From positions 1 to 64,000 of the forward strand of contig NZ_JAINZZ010000017.1 of NCBI RefSeq assembly GCF_019890725.1: DNA of 64,000 nucleotides, given 5' to 3'. Position 1 is the first letter of the stretch. Each line of letters begins with the position of its first letter. This document shows positions 39,443 through 48,903 of the stretch, piece by piece. The notes under the pieces are model-generated. The model worked only from the letters and a program-made list of their open reading frames with translations. It had not been told where the DNA came from and ran no database searches. A program made the translations under genes and the position numbers. The DNA is from Actinacidiphila acidipaludis. GTDB taxonomy: Bacteria; Actinomycetota; Actinomycetes; Streptomycetales; Streptomycetaceae.

Positions 39443-40084
39443 TCACGCGGTTCCCCGGTCCCCGGGTCGGCCGCCGTTCTCTTGGTTGTTGTCGTTGTGG
39501 TCCCGTCCGGTGGCCGGGCGCTCGGAGCGTCCGGCCCGTTCGGTCTCGATCAGCTCGTTGAGCCAGCGGACCTCGCGCTCCACCGATTCCATGCCGTGCC
39601 GCTGCAGCTCGAGCGTGTAGTCGTCGAGCCGTTCGCGGGTGCGCGCCAGCGAGGCGCGCATCTTCTCCAGACGTTCCTCCAGGCGGCTGCGCCGCCCTTC
39701 GAGCACGCGCATCCGGACGTCCTTCGACGTCTGGCCGAAGAAGGCGAAACGAGCGGCGAAGTGCTCGTCCTCCCAGGCATCAGGGCCGGAGTGGGCCAGG
39801 AGCTCCTCGAAGTGCTCCTTGCCCGCGGCCGTCAGCCGGTAGACGATCTTCGCCCGGCGGCCGGCGAGGGGCGCGGCCGACGGATCGGTGTCCGCGGCCG
39901 TCTCCTCGATCAGCCACCCCTGGGTGACCAGCGTCTTCAGGCACGGGTACAGCGTCCCGTAGCTGAAGGCGCGGAACACTCCGAGTGAGGTGTTGAGCCG
40001 CTTGCGCAGCTCATAGCCGTGCATCGGGGACTCGCGCAGCAGGCCGAGAACCGCGAACTCGAGGATTCCGGAGCGCTTGCTCAA
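39443..40084 (-). CDS. PadR-family transcriptional regulator
   Basis: 213 residues from an unusual TTG start at 40084 ([20 protein letters not shown]). The winged helix shows [20 protein letters not shown] and [20 protein letters not shown]. The C-terminal PadR_C helical domain dimerises, followed by an acidic/Asn-rich tail. No nearer ATG or GTG is in frame. A six-codon mini-ORF (ATG 40098, MGTQH, TGA overlapping the TTG) precedes it. A strong palindrome at 40188-40210 is the expected PadR box. Likely autoregulates and controls ino1, 23 bp downstream. Confidence 0.88.
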   Translation of the reverse strand: MSKRSGILEFAVLGLLRESPMHGYELRKRLNTSLGVFRAFSYGTLYPCLKTLVTQGWLIEETAADTDPSAAPLAGRRAKIVYRLTAAGKEHFEELLAHSGPDAWEDEHFAARFAFFGQTSKDVRMRVLEGRRSRLEERLEKMRASLARTRERLDDYTLELQRHGMESVEREVRWLNELIETERAGRSERPATGRDHNDNNQENGGRPGDRGTA

Positions 40085-40187
40085 TGCTGCGTTCCCATCG
40101 TCTCCTCGTTCGCGTAGCGAGCGCCCTGCGGGTGCTCGTCCCGGCCCGGCTACCGTGTTCAGCATGTTTTCCCAGACCGTCTCGACC

Positions 40188-40210
40188 CGATGTATCGAGT
40201 CGATACATCG
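40188..40210. promoter_or_regulatory. PadR operator palindrome
   Basis: 11-bp perfect arms CGATGTATCGA / TCGATACATCG around a central G. It contains the PadR box ATGT-N11-ACAT (40190-40208). It lies 104 bp upstream of the padR start and within the divergent promoter region, fitting autorepression. Confidence 0.8.
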
Positions 40211-40365
40211 CGACGATAGAACGGCCCGACACATCACGCAAGGCGCGGACTGGTGACCGGCGTCACATCGGCGATTCTGTGAGCCGATCGACGCCCGATA
40301 TGTTCCGGATCTGCGTACCGAGCGTCTTTTGGGCCTGCGTACTCTGTTCGCCATGCAGAACGCCG

Positions 40366-40391
40366 GGAACCTCAGGACGCCACGGCGCGTC
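40366..40391 (+). promoter_or_regulatory. ECF (SigE-like) promoter for the PBP gene
   Basis: GGAAC (40366-40370), a 17-bp spacer, CGTC (40388-40391) followed by TT, close to the SigE-type consensus GGAAC/CGTC. It lies 103 bp upstream of the PBP start. SigE of S. coelicolor controls cell-envelope stress genes; dependence here is inference. Confidence 0.5.
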
Positions 40392-40493
40392 TTGATCCTC
40401 GGTGCGGTGCGACTTGACATGTCGCACGCAGGGGGACCGACCGACTGTCACCGAAGCCTTCAGGCGATCCCGCCTGTCGAGGAGTAGCTGTTC

Positions 40494-43238
40494 ATGAGCG
40501 AGCACCGTCGCAAGCCGCAGCAGTCGCCGCCGGCCGGTGGCAGGGCTGCCGCCCGACGCGGGGGACAGCAGCCGACACCCCCACCACCGCCGTCGCCCTC
40601 CGGAGGACGGCGCGCGGCGGGACCGCCCGTCGGCTCGCGCAGCGACACACCGTTCGGTCCCCCCGAGGGTTCCGGCTCGGACGACGGGCCCTACCAGGGG
40701 CGCGCCGCGGCCCGCCGTGCGGCTCAGGGCCGCGGCGGCCGACGCCGTGCCGGCGGTCCCGCGGGCCCCGGCGGCCCGGCAGGTCCGGGTGGCCCCGGCG
40801 GTCCGAGCGGGCCGTCCGGCCGCGGCGGGCGCGGTCCGGCCCGCCGCCCGGGCAAGAAGCGCCTCATCGACTACCCGCGCTTCGGCAAGGACGGCTGGCG
40901 TCGCTGGGTTCCGTCCTGGCGTCAGGTCACGGCCATGACCGTCGGCTTCTTCGGCGCGATCATCGGCGTGGTGGGTGTCGCCTACGCGATGGTGAGCGTC
41001 CCCGACGTGAACCTGGCGGCGAAGGCCCAGAACAACGTCTACTACTGGGCCGACGGCACCCCGATGATCGCCACCGGCGGCGAGAACAGCGTCAACCGGC
41101 AGATCATCAGCATCGACGAGATCCCCAAGGGCATGCAGAACGCCGTGGTCTCGGCCGAGAACAAGACGTTCTGGACGGACAAGGGCGTCGACCCGATGGG
41201 TATCACCCGTGCCATCTACAACATGGCCCGCGGCGGTGAGACGCAGGGCGGTTCGACGATCACCCAGCAGTACGTCAAGAACACCCGGCTCGACCAGCAG
41301 CAGACGATCAGCCGCAAGTTCAAGGAGCTGTTCATCTCCATAAAGGTCGGCGCGACCATGAAGAAGACCGACATCATGGCGGGCTACCTGAACACCTCGT
41401 ACTACGGGCGTGGCGCCTACGGCATCCAGGCCGCCGCCCGCACGTACTACAACAAGAACGCGATCGACCTGAACCCGAGCGAGTGCGCGTTCCTCGCCGC
41501 GCTGCTCAAGGGCCCCACGTACTACGACCCGGCCGGCGCCACGGACATCGACCAGACCGCCACCCCGGCGAACAACCTGAAGAACTCCAAGGACCGCTGG
41601 GCCTGGATCCTCGACCAGGAGGTCAAGGACGGCCGGATGACGGCCGCCGACCGCGCGAAGTTCGACACGTACCCGATGCCGCAGGCGCCGAAGAAGAACA
41701 CGCAGATGGCCGGCCAGATCGGCTACCTGGTGGACCTGGCCAAGCACTACCTGATCAACAACAGCTACCTGAGCAGCGACCAGTTGACGCAGGGCGGTTA
41801 CCAGATCTACACCACCTTCCAGAAGCCGAAGGTGAACGCCCTGGAAGCCGCCGTGAAGAAGGTGCAGAAGCAGTACATCAAGCCCGGCGGCGCTCACATG
41901 AACAAGGGCGAGGACGTCGACAAGTTCGTGCAGTTCGGCGGCGCCTCGGTCAACCCGAGCGACGGCGCGATCGAGGCCATCTACGGCGGCACCGACTACA
42001 CCAAGCACTTCACCGACAACGCGGACGAGACCGGTGCGCAGGTCGGATCGACCTTCAAGCCGTTCGTGCTCGCCGCGGCGATGACGCACGGCATCCGCGA
42101 CCCCAAGCTCGGGCCGGTGCAGAGCGACGAGACCCGGCAGAAGGTGTCGCCGGACAGCTGGTTCAGCGGTAAGAACAACCAGCAGATCATGGATTACAAC
42201 GGCAAGCCGTGGCTCAACACCGACGGCCAGCCCTGGAAGCAGCCGAACGACGACGGGGACAACGACCCCCGGGTCACCCTGCGGACCGCGCTCGACAAGT
42301 CGCTCAACGCACCCTTCGTCCAGCTCGGTGTGGACGTCGGCACCGACAAGGTGCACGAGGCCGCCCTCGCAGCCGGTCTCGTCCCCAGCGGCCAGAACGC
42401 GCTGAACGACTACCAGAACAGTGTCACGTACTCCATCGGCACCTCGTCGCCCAGCGCGATCCGGATGGCCGGGGCGTACTCCACCTTCGACAACCACGGG
42501 ATGCAGAACGCCCCGTACTCCGTGACGAAGGTGCTGCACTCGGGCCAGCCCGTCTACCAGCACAAGAAGGCGCCCAAGCGGGCCTTCTCCTCCGACGTCT
42601 CGGACACGATCACCGGGATGCTCACCGACGTGATCAAGAAGGGCACCGGTACCACGGCCCAGCTGCCCGACGGGCGGCCGGCGGCCGGCAAGACCGGTAC
42701 GACCGACGACAACAAGTCGGCCTGGTTCGACGGGTACACCCCGCAGCTGTCGACGTCGATCGTGATGTTCCGGCGTGACGACCAGACGCACATCGACAAG
42801 AAGACCGGCAAGGTCCTCAACAACCCGTTCCTGAAGATGTACGGAACCGGTGGCGCGGCGAAGATCCACGGTAACTCCTTCCCCGCGCAGATCTGGAAGG
42901 ACTACATGAGCACGGCGCTCTCCGGTCAGACACAGCTGCAGTTCGAGCAGCCGTCCGGCGACGTCGGCCAGGTGGTGTGGGGCAACGTCAAGAGCCCGAC
43001 GCCGACCCCCACGGACACCACCCCGACCGCGACGACGCCGCCGGCGACCACGCCGATGACGACGCCGCCGACCAGCCCGACCTGGACGCCGCCGACTCAG
43101 CCCACGCCGAGCGACACGCCGACCAAGCCGTGCTTCCCGTGGGACCAGAGCTGCAACACCCCCACGCCGACCGACACCCCCACCACACCAGGGGGCGGGC
43201 AGCCGACGAAGCACACGAAGGGCCCGACGGGCGGCTGA
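40494..43238 (+). CDS. Class A (bifunctional) penicillin-binding protein
   Basis: 914 residues. A basic Pro/Gly-rich cytoplasmic tail (1-144) precedes a transmembrane helix (about 145-167). The GT51 glycosyltransferase domain has catalytic E222 (SAENKTFWTD) and GGSTITQQYVKN. The transpeptidase motifs are S519-T-F-K522, S603-L-N605 and K733-T-G735 (AGKTGTTDDN). A Thr/Pro-rich C-terminal tail (TPTDTPTTPGGG) extends outward. It polymerises glycan strands and crosslinks peptides. The promoter looks ECF-type, and the gene is divergent from padR. Confidence 0.96.
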   Translation: MSEHRRKPQQSPPAGGRAAARRGGQQPTPPPPPSPSGGRRAAGPPVGSRSDTPFGPPEGSGSDDGPYQGRAAARRAAQGRGGRRRAGGPAGPGGPAGPGGPGGPSGPSGRGGRGPARRPGKKRLIDYPRFGKDGWRRWVPSWRQVTAMTVGFFGAIIGVVGVAYAMVSVPDVNLAAKAQNNVYYWADGTPMIATGGENSVNRQIISIDEIPKGMQNAVVSAENKTFWTDKGVDPMGITRAIYNMARGGETQGGSTITQQYVKNTRLDQQQTISRKFKELFISIKVGATMKKTDIMAGYLNTSYYGRGAYGIQAAARTYYNKNAIDLNPSECAFLAALLKGPTYYDPAGATDIDQTATPANNLKNSKDRWAWILDQEVKDGRMTAADRAKFDTYPMPQAPKKNTQMAGQIGYLVDLAKHYLINNSYLSSDQLTQGGYQIYTTFQKPKVNALEAAVKKVQKQYIKPGGAHMNKGEDVDKFVQFGGASVNPSDGAIEAIYGGTDYTKHFTDNADETGAQVGSTFKPFVLAAAMTHGIRDPKLGPVQSDETRQKVSPDSWFSGKNNQQIMDYNGKPWLNTDGQPWKQPNDDGDNDPRVTLRTALDKSLNAPFVQLGVDVGTDKVHEAALAAGLVPSGQNALNDYQNSVTYSIGTSSPSAIRMAGAYSTFDNHGMQNAPYSVTKVLHSGQPVYQHKKAPKRAFSSDVSDTITGMLTDVIKKGTGTTAQLPDGRPAAGKTGTTDDNKSAWFDGYTPQLSTSIVMFRRDDQTHIDKKTGKVLNNPFLKMYGTGGAAKIHGNSFPAQIWKDYMSTALSGQTQLQFEQPSGDVGQVVWGNVKSPTPTPTDTTPTATTPPATTPMTTPPTSPTWTPPTQPTPSDTPTKPCFPWDQSCNTPTPTDTPTTPGGGQPTKHTKGPTGG

Positions 43239-43273
43239 CGCCCCGGTCCCCGAGCGGCCCGCGCGAAGCGGTG

Positions 43274-43307
43274 GAGCCCCCGCGACGAATCGTCGTCGCG
43301 GGGGCTC
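43274..43307 (+). terminator. Terminator after the PBP gene
   Basis: 15-bp perfect stem (left arm GAGCCCCCGCGACGA) with an ATCG loop, 36 bp past the stop and ahead of the GT87 gene. Confidence 0.88.
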
Positions 43308-43341
43308 TCGCGTACACAGTCGCGTACGGCAGGATGGCGCC

Positions 43342-44835
43342 ATGACGAGCGTGCGCGACCGCGAAGACGACGACCGGCGAGAGCTCCCGGTGCGCCCCAC
43401 GGACGAGGACCCGCTGGCCGCGTCGGGCAGCGAGATCCTCGGCGGCCCGATCGGCCGGCGGGCGAGGATCGGCGGCTACCGCTGGTGGAACCCGATGCGG
43501 GTGATGGTCCTGGTCGTCATCGGCATGTTCGCGCTCGGCATGGCCCAGAAGGCGTCCTGCTACTCCTCGGCCTGGTTCCAGGCCGGCGACCCGCAGTACA
43601 TCCACGCCTGCTACTCCGACATCCCCCACCTGTACTCCCAGCGCGGCTTCGGCTCGGACCTGGTGCCGTACTTCGACCGCATCCCGGACACCATCAGCGG
43701 GTCGAGCGACCTGCACTACCTCGAGTACCCGGTGCTCACCGGCCTGTTCATGGAGGTCGCCTCCTGGGTGACCCCGCACGGCTCGGACCAGCACAGCGCG
43801 CAGGCGTACTGGATCGCCAACTCCGCGATGCTGCTGATCTGCGCGGTCGTCCTGGTGGTGTGCGTGGCCAGGACCAACCGCCGGCGGCCGTGGGACGGAC
43901 TGCTCGTCGCCCTGTCCCCCGCCCTGGCGCTGACCGCGACCATCAACTGGGACCTGTTCGCGGTCGCGCTGACCGCGGCGGGCCTGATGCTCTGGTCCCG
44001 GGGCCGGCCGGGGGCCGCCGGTGTGCTCATCGGCCTGGCCACAGCCGCGAAGCTGTACCCGGTGCTGCTGCTGGGCGCGCTGTTCCTGCTGTGCCTGCGG
44101 GCCGGGCGGCTGCGCTCGTTCGGCGCCACCCTGGGCGGCGCGATCGCCGCCTGGCTGGTCGTCAACGTGCCGGTGATGCTGCTCGCCCCGCACGGCTGGG
44201 CGCAGTTCTACACCTTCAGCAGAACCCGGCCGACCGACTACGGCTCGCTGTGGCTGATCATCTCCGAGCGCGCCCAGACGCCGCTCAACAGTGTCAACGC
44301 CTATGCGACCGCTCTGATGCTGCTGCTGTGCGCGGCCATCGCGGGCCTGTCCCTGTACGCGCCGCGCCGCCCGAGGGTCGGGCAGCTGGCGTTCCTGGTC
44401 GTCGCGGCCCTCGTGCTGAGCAACAAGGTCTACTCCCCGCAGTACGTGCTGTGGCTGCTGCCGCTGGCCGTGCTGGCCCGGCCGCGCTGGCGGGACCTGC
44501 TCATCTGGCAGGGCGCCGAGGTCCTGTACTTCCTCGGCATCTGGATGCGGCTGGCGTACGTCACCGGCAGCAAGCACCACGGTCTGACCGCCGACGCCTA
44601 CCACGTGGCCGTCGGCCTGCACCTGCTCGGACTGCTCTACCTGTGCGCCCTGGTGGTGCGGGACATGCTGCTGCCGCAGTACGACGTGCTGCGGCAGGAC
44701 GGCGAGGACGACCCGGCGGGCGGGGTGCTGGACGGCGCCCAGGACGTGTTCGTGCTGGGTCCGGTGCCGCACGAGCCCAAGCACGCCGCGCAGCACGCCG
44801 GGTACGACGCGGGAACGCGGCACCCGGCGCCGTAG
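43342..44835 (+). CDS. GT87-family integral membrane glycosyltransferase (DUF2029)
   Basis: 497 residues from ATG 43342 (CAGGA about 7 nt upstream). About 10-12 transmembrane helices; after the first helix comes a Tyr-rich outer loop (ACYSDIPHLYSQRGF) with acidic residues and LEYPVLTG, as in polyprenol-phosphate-dependent GT-C mannosyltransferases of the GT87 group. The core has ALALTATINWDLFAVALTAAG and AAKLYPVLLLGALF. It probably adds a sugar, likely mannose, to a lipid or glycan on the outer side; the acceptor is unknown. It follows the PBP gene and ends at a hairpin. Confidence 0.83.
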   Translation: MTSVRDREDDDRRELPVRPTDEDPLAASGSEILGGPIGRRARIGGYRWWNPMRVMVLVVIGMFALGMAQKASCYSSAWFQAGDPQYIHACYSDIPHLYSQRGFGSDLVPYFDRIPDTISGSSDLHYLEYPVLTGLFMEVASWVTPHGSDQHSAQAYWIANSAMLLICAVVLVVCVARTNRRRPWDGLLVALSPALALTATINWDLFAVALTAAGLMLWSRGRPGAAGVLIGLATAAKLYPVLLLGALFLLCLRAGRLRSFGATLGGAIAAWLVVNVPVMLLAPHGWAQFYTFSRTRPTDYGSLWLIISERAQTPLNSVNAYATALMLLLCAAIAGLSLYAPRRPRVGQLAFLVVAALVLSNKVYSPQYVLWLLPLAVLARPRWRDLLIWQGAEVLYFLGIWMRLAYVTGSKHHGLTADAYHVAVGLHLLGLLYLCALVVRDMLLPQYDVLRQDGEDDPAGGVLDGAQDVFVLGPVPHEPKHAAQHAGYDAGTRHPAP

Positions 44836-44864
44836 CATGGGCCGGGCACGCCCCCGGCCCATGC
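44835..44864 (+). terminator. Terminator of the GT87 gene
   Basis: 12-bp perfect arms GCATGGGCCGGG / CCCGGCCCATGC with a 6-nt loop, beginning at the last base of the stop codon. Confidence 0.8.
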
Positions 44865-44870
44865 GTGTGT

Positions 44871-44892
44871 AAGGGCCCGCCGTCAAGGGATG
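44871..44892 (-). terminator. Terminator of the alanine-racemase-like gene
   Basis: AAGGGCCCGCC / GGCGGGCCTT stem with one bulged G, 70 bp beyond the minus-strand stop. The A/T ends favour termination of the convergent transcript. Confidence 0.6.
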
Positions 44893-44961
44893 GCGGGCCT
44901 TACCGGTGTCCTGGTGCGGCGAGACTCCGCGGACGCGGGGTGGCGCCTCAGCCGCGAGCCG

Positions 44962-46002
44962 TCACGCCGACTGCCGTTCCACGACCCGGTCGACCTGCGT
45001 GGTGGTGTGCCGCAGGTGCGCCACCAGCTCGTCGCCGACGGCCGGCGGGGCCACGTCGCCGGGCAGGAAGAGGATCGACACCTGCATGTGCGGCGGCTCG
45101 GCGAACCACCGCTGCTTGCCCGCCCACACGAACGGGGACAGGTTGCGGTTGACGGTGGCCAGGCCGGCCCGCGCCACGCCCTTGGCCCGTGGCATCAGGC
45201 CGTGCAGCGCCTTGGGCGCCTCCAGGCCGACACCGTGCGACGTGCCGCCCGCCACGACCACCAGGTGCCCGTCGGCGGCCGCCTTCTCCTGCCGGTAGCC
45301 GTAGCGCTCGCCCTTTGCGATGCGGGTGACGTCCAGCACCGCGCCGCGGTACTCGGTCGCGTCGTGGTCGCCCAGCCACATCCGGGTGCCGATCCTGGCC
45401 CGGAACCGGGTCTGCGGGAACTGCTGCTGCAGTGCCGCCAGCTCGGACGCCTTGAGGTGGCTGACGAACATGCTGTGCAGCGGCAGGCGGGCCGCCCGCA
45501 GCCGCTCCATCCAGGCGAAGACCTCCTCCACGGCGTCGCTGCCGTCGGTGCGGTCCAGCGGCAGGTGGATGGCGAAGCCCTCGAGACGGACGTCGTCGAT
45601 CGCGGTGTGCAGCTTGACCAGGTCGTCCTCGGCGACGCCGTGGCGGCGCATGGAGCTCATGACCTCGATCACGACCCGGGCGCCGACCAGCCCGCGCACG
45701 CCCTCCACCGAGGACACCGAGCGGATGGCCCGGTCCGGCAGCGGCACCGGCTCCTCGCCGAGCCGGTACGGCGTGAGGACCAGCAGGTCACCGCTGAAGT
45801 AGTCCTTGATCCTGGCGGCCTCGTACGTCGTGCCCACGGCCAGCATGTCGGAGTGCAGCCGGGTCGCCTCGTCGGCGAGCCGCTCGTGCCCGAAGCCGTA
45901 GCCGTTCCCCTTGCAGACGGGCACTATTCCGGGGAACTGCTCGACCACGGACCGCTGGTGGGCACGCCAGCGCGCAGTGTCGACGTACAGAGTGAGGGCC
46001 AT
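44962..46002 (-). CDS. PLP-dependent alanine-racemase-like protein linked to femX
   Basis: 346 residues from ATG 46002; the open frame to 46098 overlaps femX and is not used. The N-terminal TIM barrel has MALTLYVDTARWRAHQRSVV and the PLP lysine K31 in PVCKGNGYGFG, matching the alanine racemase fold. A recognisable second catalytic tyrosine in the C-terminal domain is not evident to me, so racemase activity is uncertain. Its stop-to-start spacing from femX is 32 bp on the same strand. It probably acts in peptidoglycan precursor metabolism. Confidence 0.83.
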   Translation of the reverse strand: MALTLYVDTARWRAHQRSVVEQFPGIVPVCKGNGYGFGHERLADEATRLHSDMLAVGTTYEAARIKDYFSGDLLVLTPYRLGEEPVPLPDRAIRSVSSVEGVRGLVGARVVIEVMSSMRRHGVAEDDLVKLHTAIDDVRLEGFAIHLPLDRTDGSDAVEEVFAWMERLRAARLPLHSMFVSHLKASELAALQQQFPQTRFRARIGTRMWLGDHDATEYRGAVLDVTRIAKGERYGYRQEKAAADGHLVVVAGGTSHGVGLEAPKALHGLMPRAKGVARAGLATVNRNLSPFVWAGKQRWFAEPPHMQVSILFLPGDVAPPAVGDELVAHLRHTTTQVDRVVERQSA

Positions 46003-46034
46003 CGCCTGGTCGGGACCTTTCGTGCAGTCGGCCG

Positions 46035-47156
46035 TCAGCGGCGCGACATGTAGATGTCGAGAGCCTTGTGCAGCAGCTTGTTCAGCGGGAAATCCCACTC
46101 GCCCAAGTATTCGGCAGCCTGACCGCCGGTGCCCACCTTGAACTGAATGAGTCCGAACAGATGGTCGGTCTCGTCGAGGGAGTCACTGATGCCGCGCAGA
46201 TCGTAGACGCTCGCGCCCATCGCGTACGCGTCGCGCAGCATGCGCCACTGCATCGCGTTGGACGGCCGCACCTCGCGCTTGTGGTTGGCGGAGGCGCCAT
46301 AGGAGTACCAGACGTGGCGGCCCACGGTCAGCATCGTGGCGGCCGCGACCGCCTCGCCCTCGTGGACGGCCAGGTACAGCCGCATGCGGTTGGGGTCCTC
46401 GGTGTTCAGCCGGGTCCACATCCGCTGGAAGTAGCTCAGCGGACGCGGCCGGAAGTGGTCGCGCTCCGCGGTGATCTCGTAGAGGTTCTGCCAGACGGGC
46501 AGGTCGTCGTAGCCGCCCTGGACCACCTCGACGCCGGCCTTCTCGGCCTTCTTGATGTTGCGGCGCCACAGCTGGTTGAAGTTCTTCTGGATGTCGTCCA
46601 GGGACCGGTTCTCCAGCGGGACCTGGTAGACGTACCGCGGCTGGACGTCGCCGAAGCCCGCGCCGCCGTCCTCGCCCTGCTGCCAGCCCATGCGGCGCAG
46701 CCGGTCCGCGACCTCGAAGGCGCGCGGCTCGATGAAGGTCGCCTCGACGTCCCGCAGCCGCTTGACGTCCGGGTCGGCGATGCCGGCCTTGACCGCGGTG
46801 GCGTCCCACCTGCGGATGATCACCGGGGGACCCATCTTGACGGTGAAGGCGCCCTGGGACTTCAGGTGGCTGAGCATCGGCTGCAGCCACTCCTCCAGGT
46901 TGGGCGCGTACCAGTTGATCACCGGGCCCTCGGGGAGGTAGGCCAGGTACCGCTTGACCTTGGGGATCTGCCGGTACAGGACCAGACCCGCACCGACCAT
47001 GTGACCGGTCCTGTCGTCGAACCAGCCGAGGTTCTCCGACCGCCACTCGTTCTTCACATCAGCCCATGCCGGGACCTGGCAGTGGCTCGCCGACGGCAGG
47101 CTCTGGATGTACGCCAGGTGCTGCTCGCGGCTGATGGTCCTCAGGGTCAGGCTCAT
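46035..47156 (-). CDS. femX: FemX: peptidoglycan branch aminoacyltransferase
   Basis: 373 residues. Two GNAT-like Fem domains: FTVKMGPPVIIRRW and YRQIPKVKRYLAYLPEGPV in the first, with FNQLWRRNIKKAEKAGVEVV before the second. It uses aminoacyl-tRNA to add the first branch residue (Gly in Streptomyces) to the LL-diaminopimelate of the peptidoglycan precursor. In S. coelicolor femX at this position is essential unless vanK replaces it. The racemase-like gene follows 32 bp downstream. Confidence 0.92.
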   Translation of the reverse strand: MSLTLRTISREQHLAYIQSLPSASHCQVPAWADVKNEWRSENLGWFDDRTGHMVGAGLVLYRQIPKVKRYLAYLPEGPVINWYAPNLEEWLQPMLSHLKSQGAFTVKMGPPVIIRRWDATAVKAGIADPDVKRLRDVEATFIEPRAFEVADRLRRMGWQQGEDGGAGFGDVQPRYVYQVPLENRSLDDIQKNFNQLWRRNIKKAEKAGVEVVQGGYDDLPVWQNLYEITAERDHFRPRPLSYFQRMWTRLNTEDPNRMRLYLAVHEGEAVAAATMLTVGRHVWYSYGASANHKREVRPSNAMQWRMLRDAYAMGASVYDLRGISDSLDETDHLFGLIQFKVGTGGQAAEYLGEWDFPLNKLLHKALDIYMSRR

Positions 47157-47327
47157 GCGGGGCGCTCCCCATGCTCACGACTGCGGGCTTACTGGCCCGA
47201 AGCCTACTGCTCATGGGAAGCGCCGCCGCTAGGGACCGGTGGGGTCCGGGGGGCCGCCTTTCCCCTGTCGTCTGTCGTCGTCCGTGGTTGGTGAGGCGTC
47301 CTCACGGAGTGCGGGACGACGCCACGG

Positions 47328-47630
47328 CTACCAGAGGCCGCCGTGCGCCACCCCGAGGTAGAAACCGAGTCCCGCCAGGCCCAGGCCGATGACAAGCGCG
47401 AACCGTTCCGCCGTGGTCACCGAGATGAACTGGCCGAGACCGCCGGTGAGGATGCCCACCAGGCCCGTCCAGGAGGCGAGCAGGTGCAGGCTGTAGAAGC
47501 CCGCGGTGGCGACCGAGATGATGCCGAGCACCGCCGTGACGGCGACCAGCGTGTTCTCCAGGGGATGGGGCCGGCCGTCGGTGTTGAACGTGAAGTGGTG
47601 GCGCTGGGTTCGTTCCGCATGCTGTGCCAT
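47328..47630 (-). CDS. Small membrane protein, unknown function
   Basis: 100 residues from ATG 47630 (GGAGGTG with 4 nt spacing). Three transmembrane helices: about 28-48 ([17 protein letters not shown]), 50-70 and 77-97 ([19 protein letters not shown]). The N-terminus is His/Arg-rich. It lies divergent from rpsF. Not recognised beyond a conserved streptomycete membrane protein at this place. Confidence 0.75.
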   Translation of the reverse strand: MAQHAERTQRHHFTFNTDGRPHPLENTLVAVTAVLGIISVATAGFYSLHLLASWTGLVGILTGGLGQFISVTTAERFALVIGLGLAGLGFYLGVAHGGLW

Positions 47631-47930
47631 GGGGCACCTCCGCTTTCGGAGCCGTGGCGCCGTGTAGCGCCCTACACACCCGATGTGTACAGATTGCGGG
47701 CATTAGGGACTGGATTTCAACCCGGGGGACCGACCCGGGTAGTCTGTACGGTCTGCACCGGTGTCTGCGTGGGCGCCTGGGCTCCGGCCCGGGCGGTACT
47801 GGCCGCTGTCGGCGGCATCGTCCGTTCCGGCCGCATTGTCAGTGCCCCGCGCTACCGTTGCGACGCAAGCACAAACCCTCCTGCCACGGAAATGCCGTGG
47901 CCGCTGAGTCCAAAGGAGGTGGGTTCCCCT
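47631..47930. other. 300-bp divergent region before rpsF
   Basis: No gene. It holds the inverted repeat GTGTAG/CTACAC (47662-47677) and a weak promoter towards rpsF, TTCAAC (47716-47721), 18-bp spacer, TAGTCT (47740-47745), the -10 fitting TANNNT. The strong rpsF ribosome site (aaaggaggtg) is at 47911-47920. Confidence 0.5.
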
Positions 47931-48221
47931 ATGCGTCACTACGAGCTCATGCTCATTCTCGACCCCGATCTCGAGGAGCGCGCTGTCTCCCCGCTGATCG
48001 AGTCCTTCCTGTCCGTCGTCCGCAACGGCGGCGGCAACGTGGAGAAGGTCGACACCTGGGGCCGTCGTCGTCTCTCCTACGAGATCAACAAGAAGCCCGA
48101 GGGTATCTACTCGGTCATCGACCTCAAGGCCACGCCCGAGGTCATCAAGGAGCTCGACCGTCAGCTCAACCTGAACGAGTCGGTGCTGCGGACCAAGGTC
48201 CTCCGTCCGGAACTGCACTAG
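47931..48221 (+). CDS. rpsF: 30S ribosomal protein S6
   Basis: 96 residues from ATG 47931 with aaaggaggtg upstream. [20 protein letters not shown] and [20 protein letters not shown] are the S6 signatures. It is a small-subunit protein that pairs with S18. It is first in the conserved rpsF-ssb-rpsR-rplI operon. Longer frames upstream lack homology. Confidence 0.98.
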   Translation: MRHYELMLILDPDLEERAVSPLIESFLSVVRNGGGNVEKVDTWGRRRLSYEINKKPEGIYSVIDLKATPEVIKELDRQLNLNESVLRTKVLRPELH

Positions 48222-48278
48222 TCCGGACTTCGAGTAGCAGTCACCAGCACTGCTCACAGTCAGTCGAGAGGTCATCCC

Positions 48279-48863
48279 ATGGCAGGCGAGACCGTCATCA
48301 CGGTCGTCGGCAATCTCGTCGACGACCCGGAGCTGCGCTTCACCCCGTCCGGCGCGGCGGTCGCGAAGTTCCGTGTCGCGTCCACCCCCCGCACCTTCGA
48401 CCGGCAGACCAACGAGTGGAAGGACGGCGAGAGCCTCTTCCTCACGTGCTCGGTCTGGCGGCAGGCGGCGGAGAACGTCGCCGAGTCGCTCCAGCGAGGC
48501 ATGCGCGTCATCGTGCAGGGCCGGCTGAAGCAGCGGTCCTACGAGGACCGTGACGGCGTCAAGCGGACGGTCTACGAACTGGATGTCGATGAAGTGGGCG
48601 CCAGCCTGCGCAGCGCGACGGCCAAGGTCACCAAGACCAGTGGTGGCGGCCGTGGCCAGCAGGGCGGCGGTTACGGAGGCGGCGGCCAGGGTGGCGGCAA
48701 CTGGGGCGGAAGCTCCGGCGGCGGCCAGCAGGGCGGCGGCGGTGCTCCCGCCGACGACCCGTGGGCGACCAGCGCACCGGCCGGTGGGCAGGGCGGTGGA
48801 GGTGGCTGGGGCGGCGGCTCCGGTTCCTCCGGCGGCGGCTACTCGGACGAGCCGCCCTTCTAG
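48279..48863 (+). CDS. ssb: Single-stranded DNA-binding protein
   Basis: 194 residues. The OB fold (1-115) begins [20 protein letters not shown] with [21 protein letters not shown] Gly-rich linker ([19 protein letters not shown]) leads to the acidic tip YSDEPPF, the protein-interaction tail. It coats ssDNA in replication and repair. The operon neighbours are rpsF and rpsR. Confidence 0.98.
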   Translation: MAGETVITVVGNLVDDPELRFTPSGAAVAKFRVASTPRTFDRQTNEWKDGESLFLTCSVWRQAAENVAESLQRGMRVIVQGRLKQRSYEDRDGVKRTVYELDVDEVGASLRSATAKVTKTSGGGRGQQGGGYGGGGQGGGNWGGSSGGGQQGGGGAPADDPWATSAPAGGQGGGGGWGGGSGSSGGGYSDEPPF

Positions 48864-48903
48864 GGCGGACCCTCACACTTCTTGATCGCATAGGAGAAAC
48901 ACG

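Larger units (their letters stand above)
40085..40493. other. padR/PBP divergent promoter region
   Basis: A 409-bp gene-free region between padR (minus) and the penicillin-binding protein (plus). It holds the PadR palindrome (40188-40210), an ECF-type promoter (40366-40391) and a 7-bp inverted repeat GTGCGAC/GTCGCAC (40407-40427) enclosing TTGACA at 40414. No open reading frame is credible. Confidence 0.7.

Noticed and set aside
47157..47327. Possible small gene between femX and the small membrane protein
   Set aside because: Frames lack ribosome sites and have poor codon pattern; nothing seen apart from weak inverted repeats.
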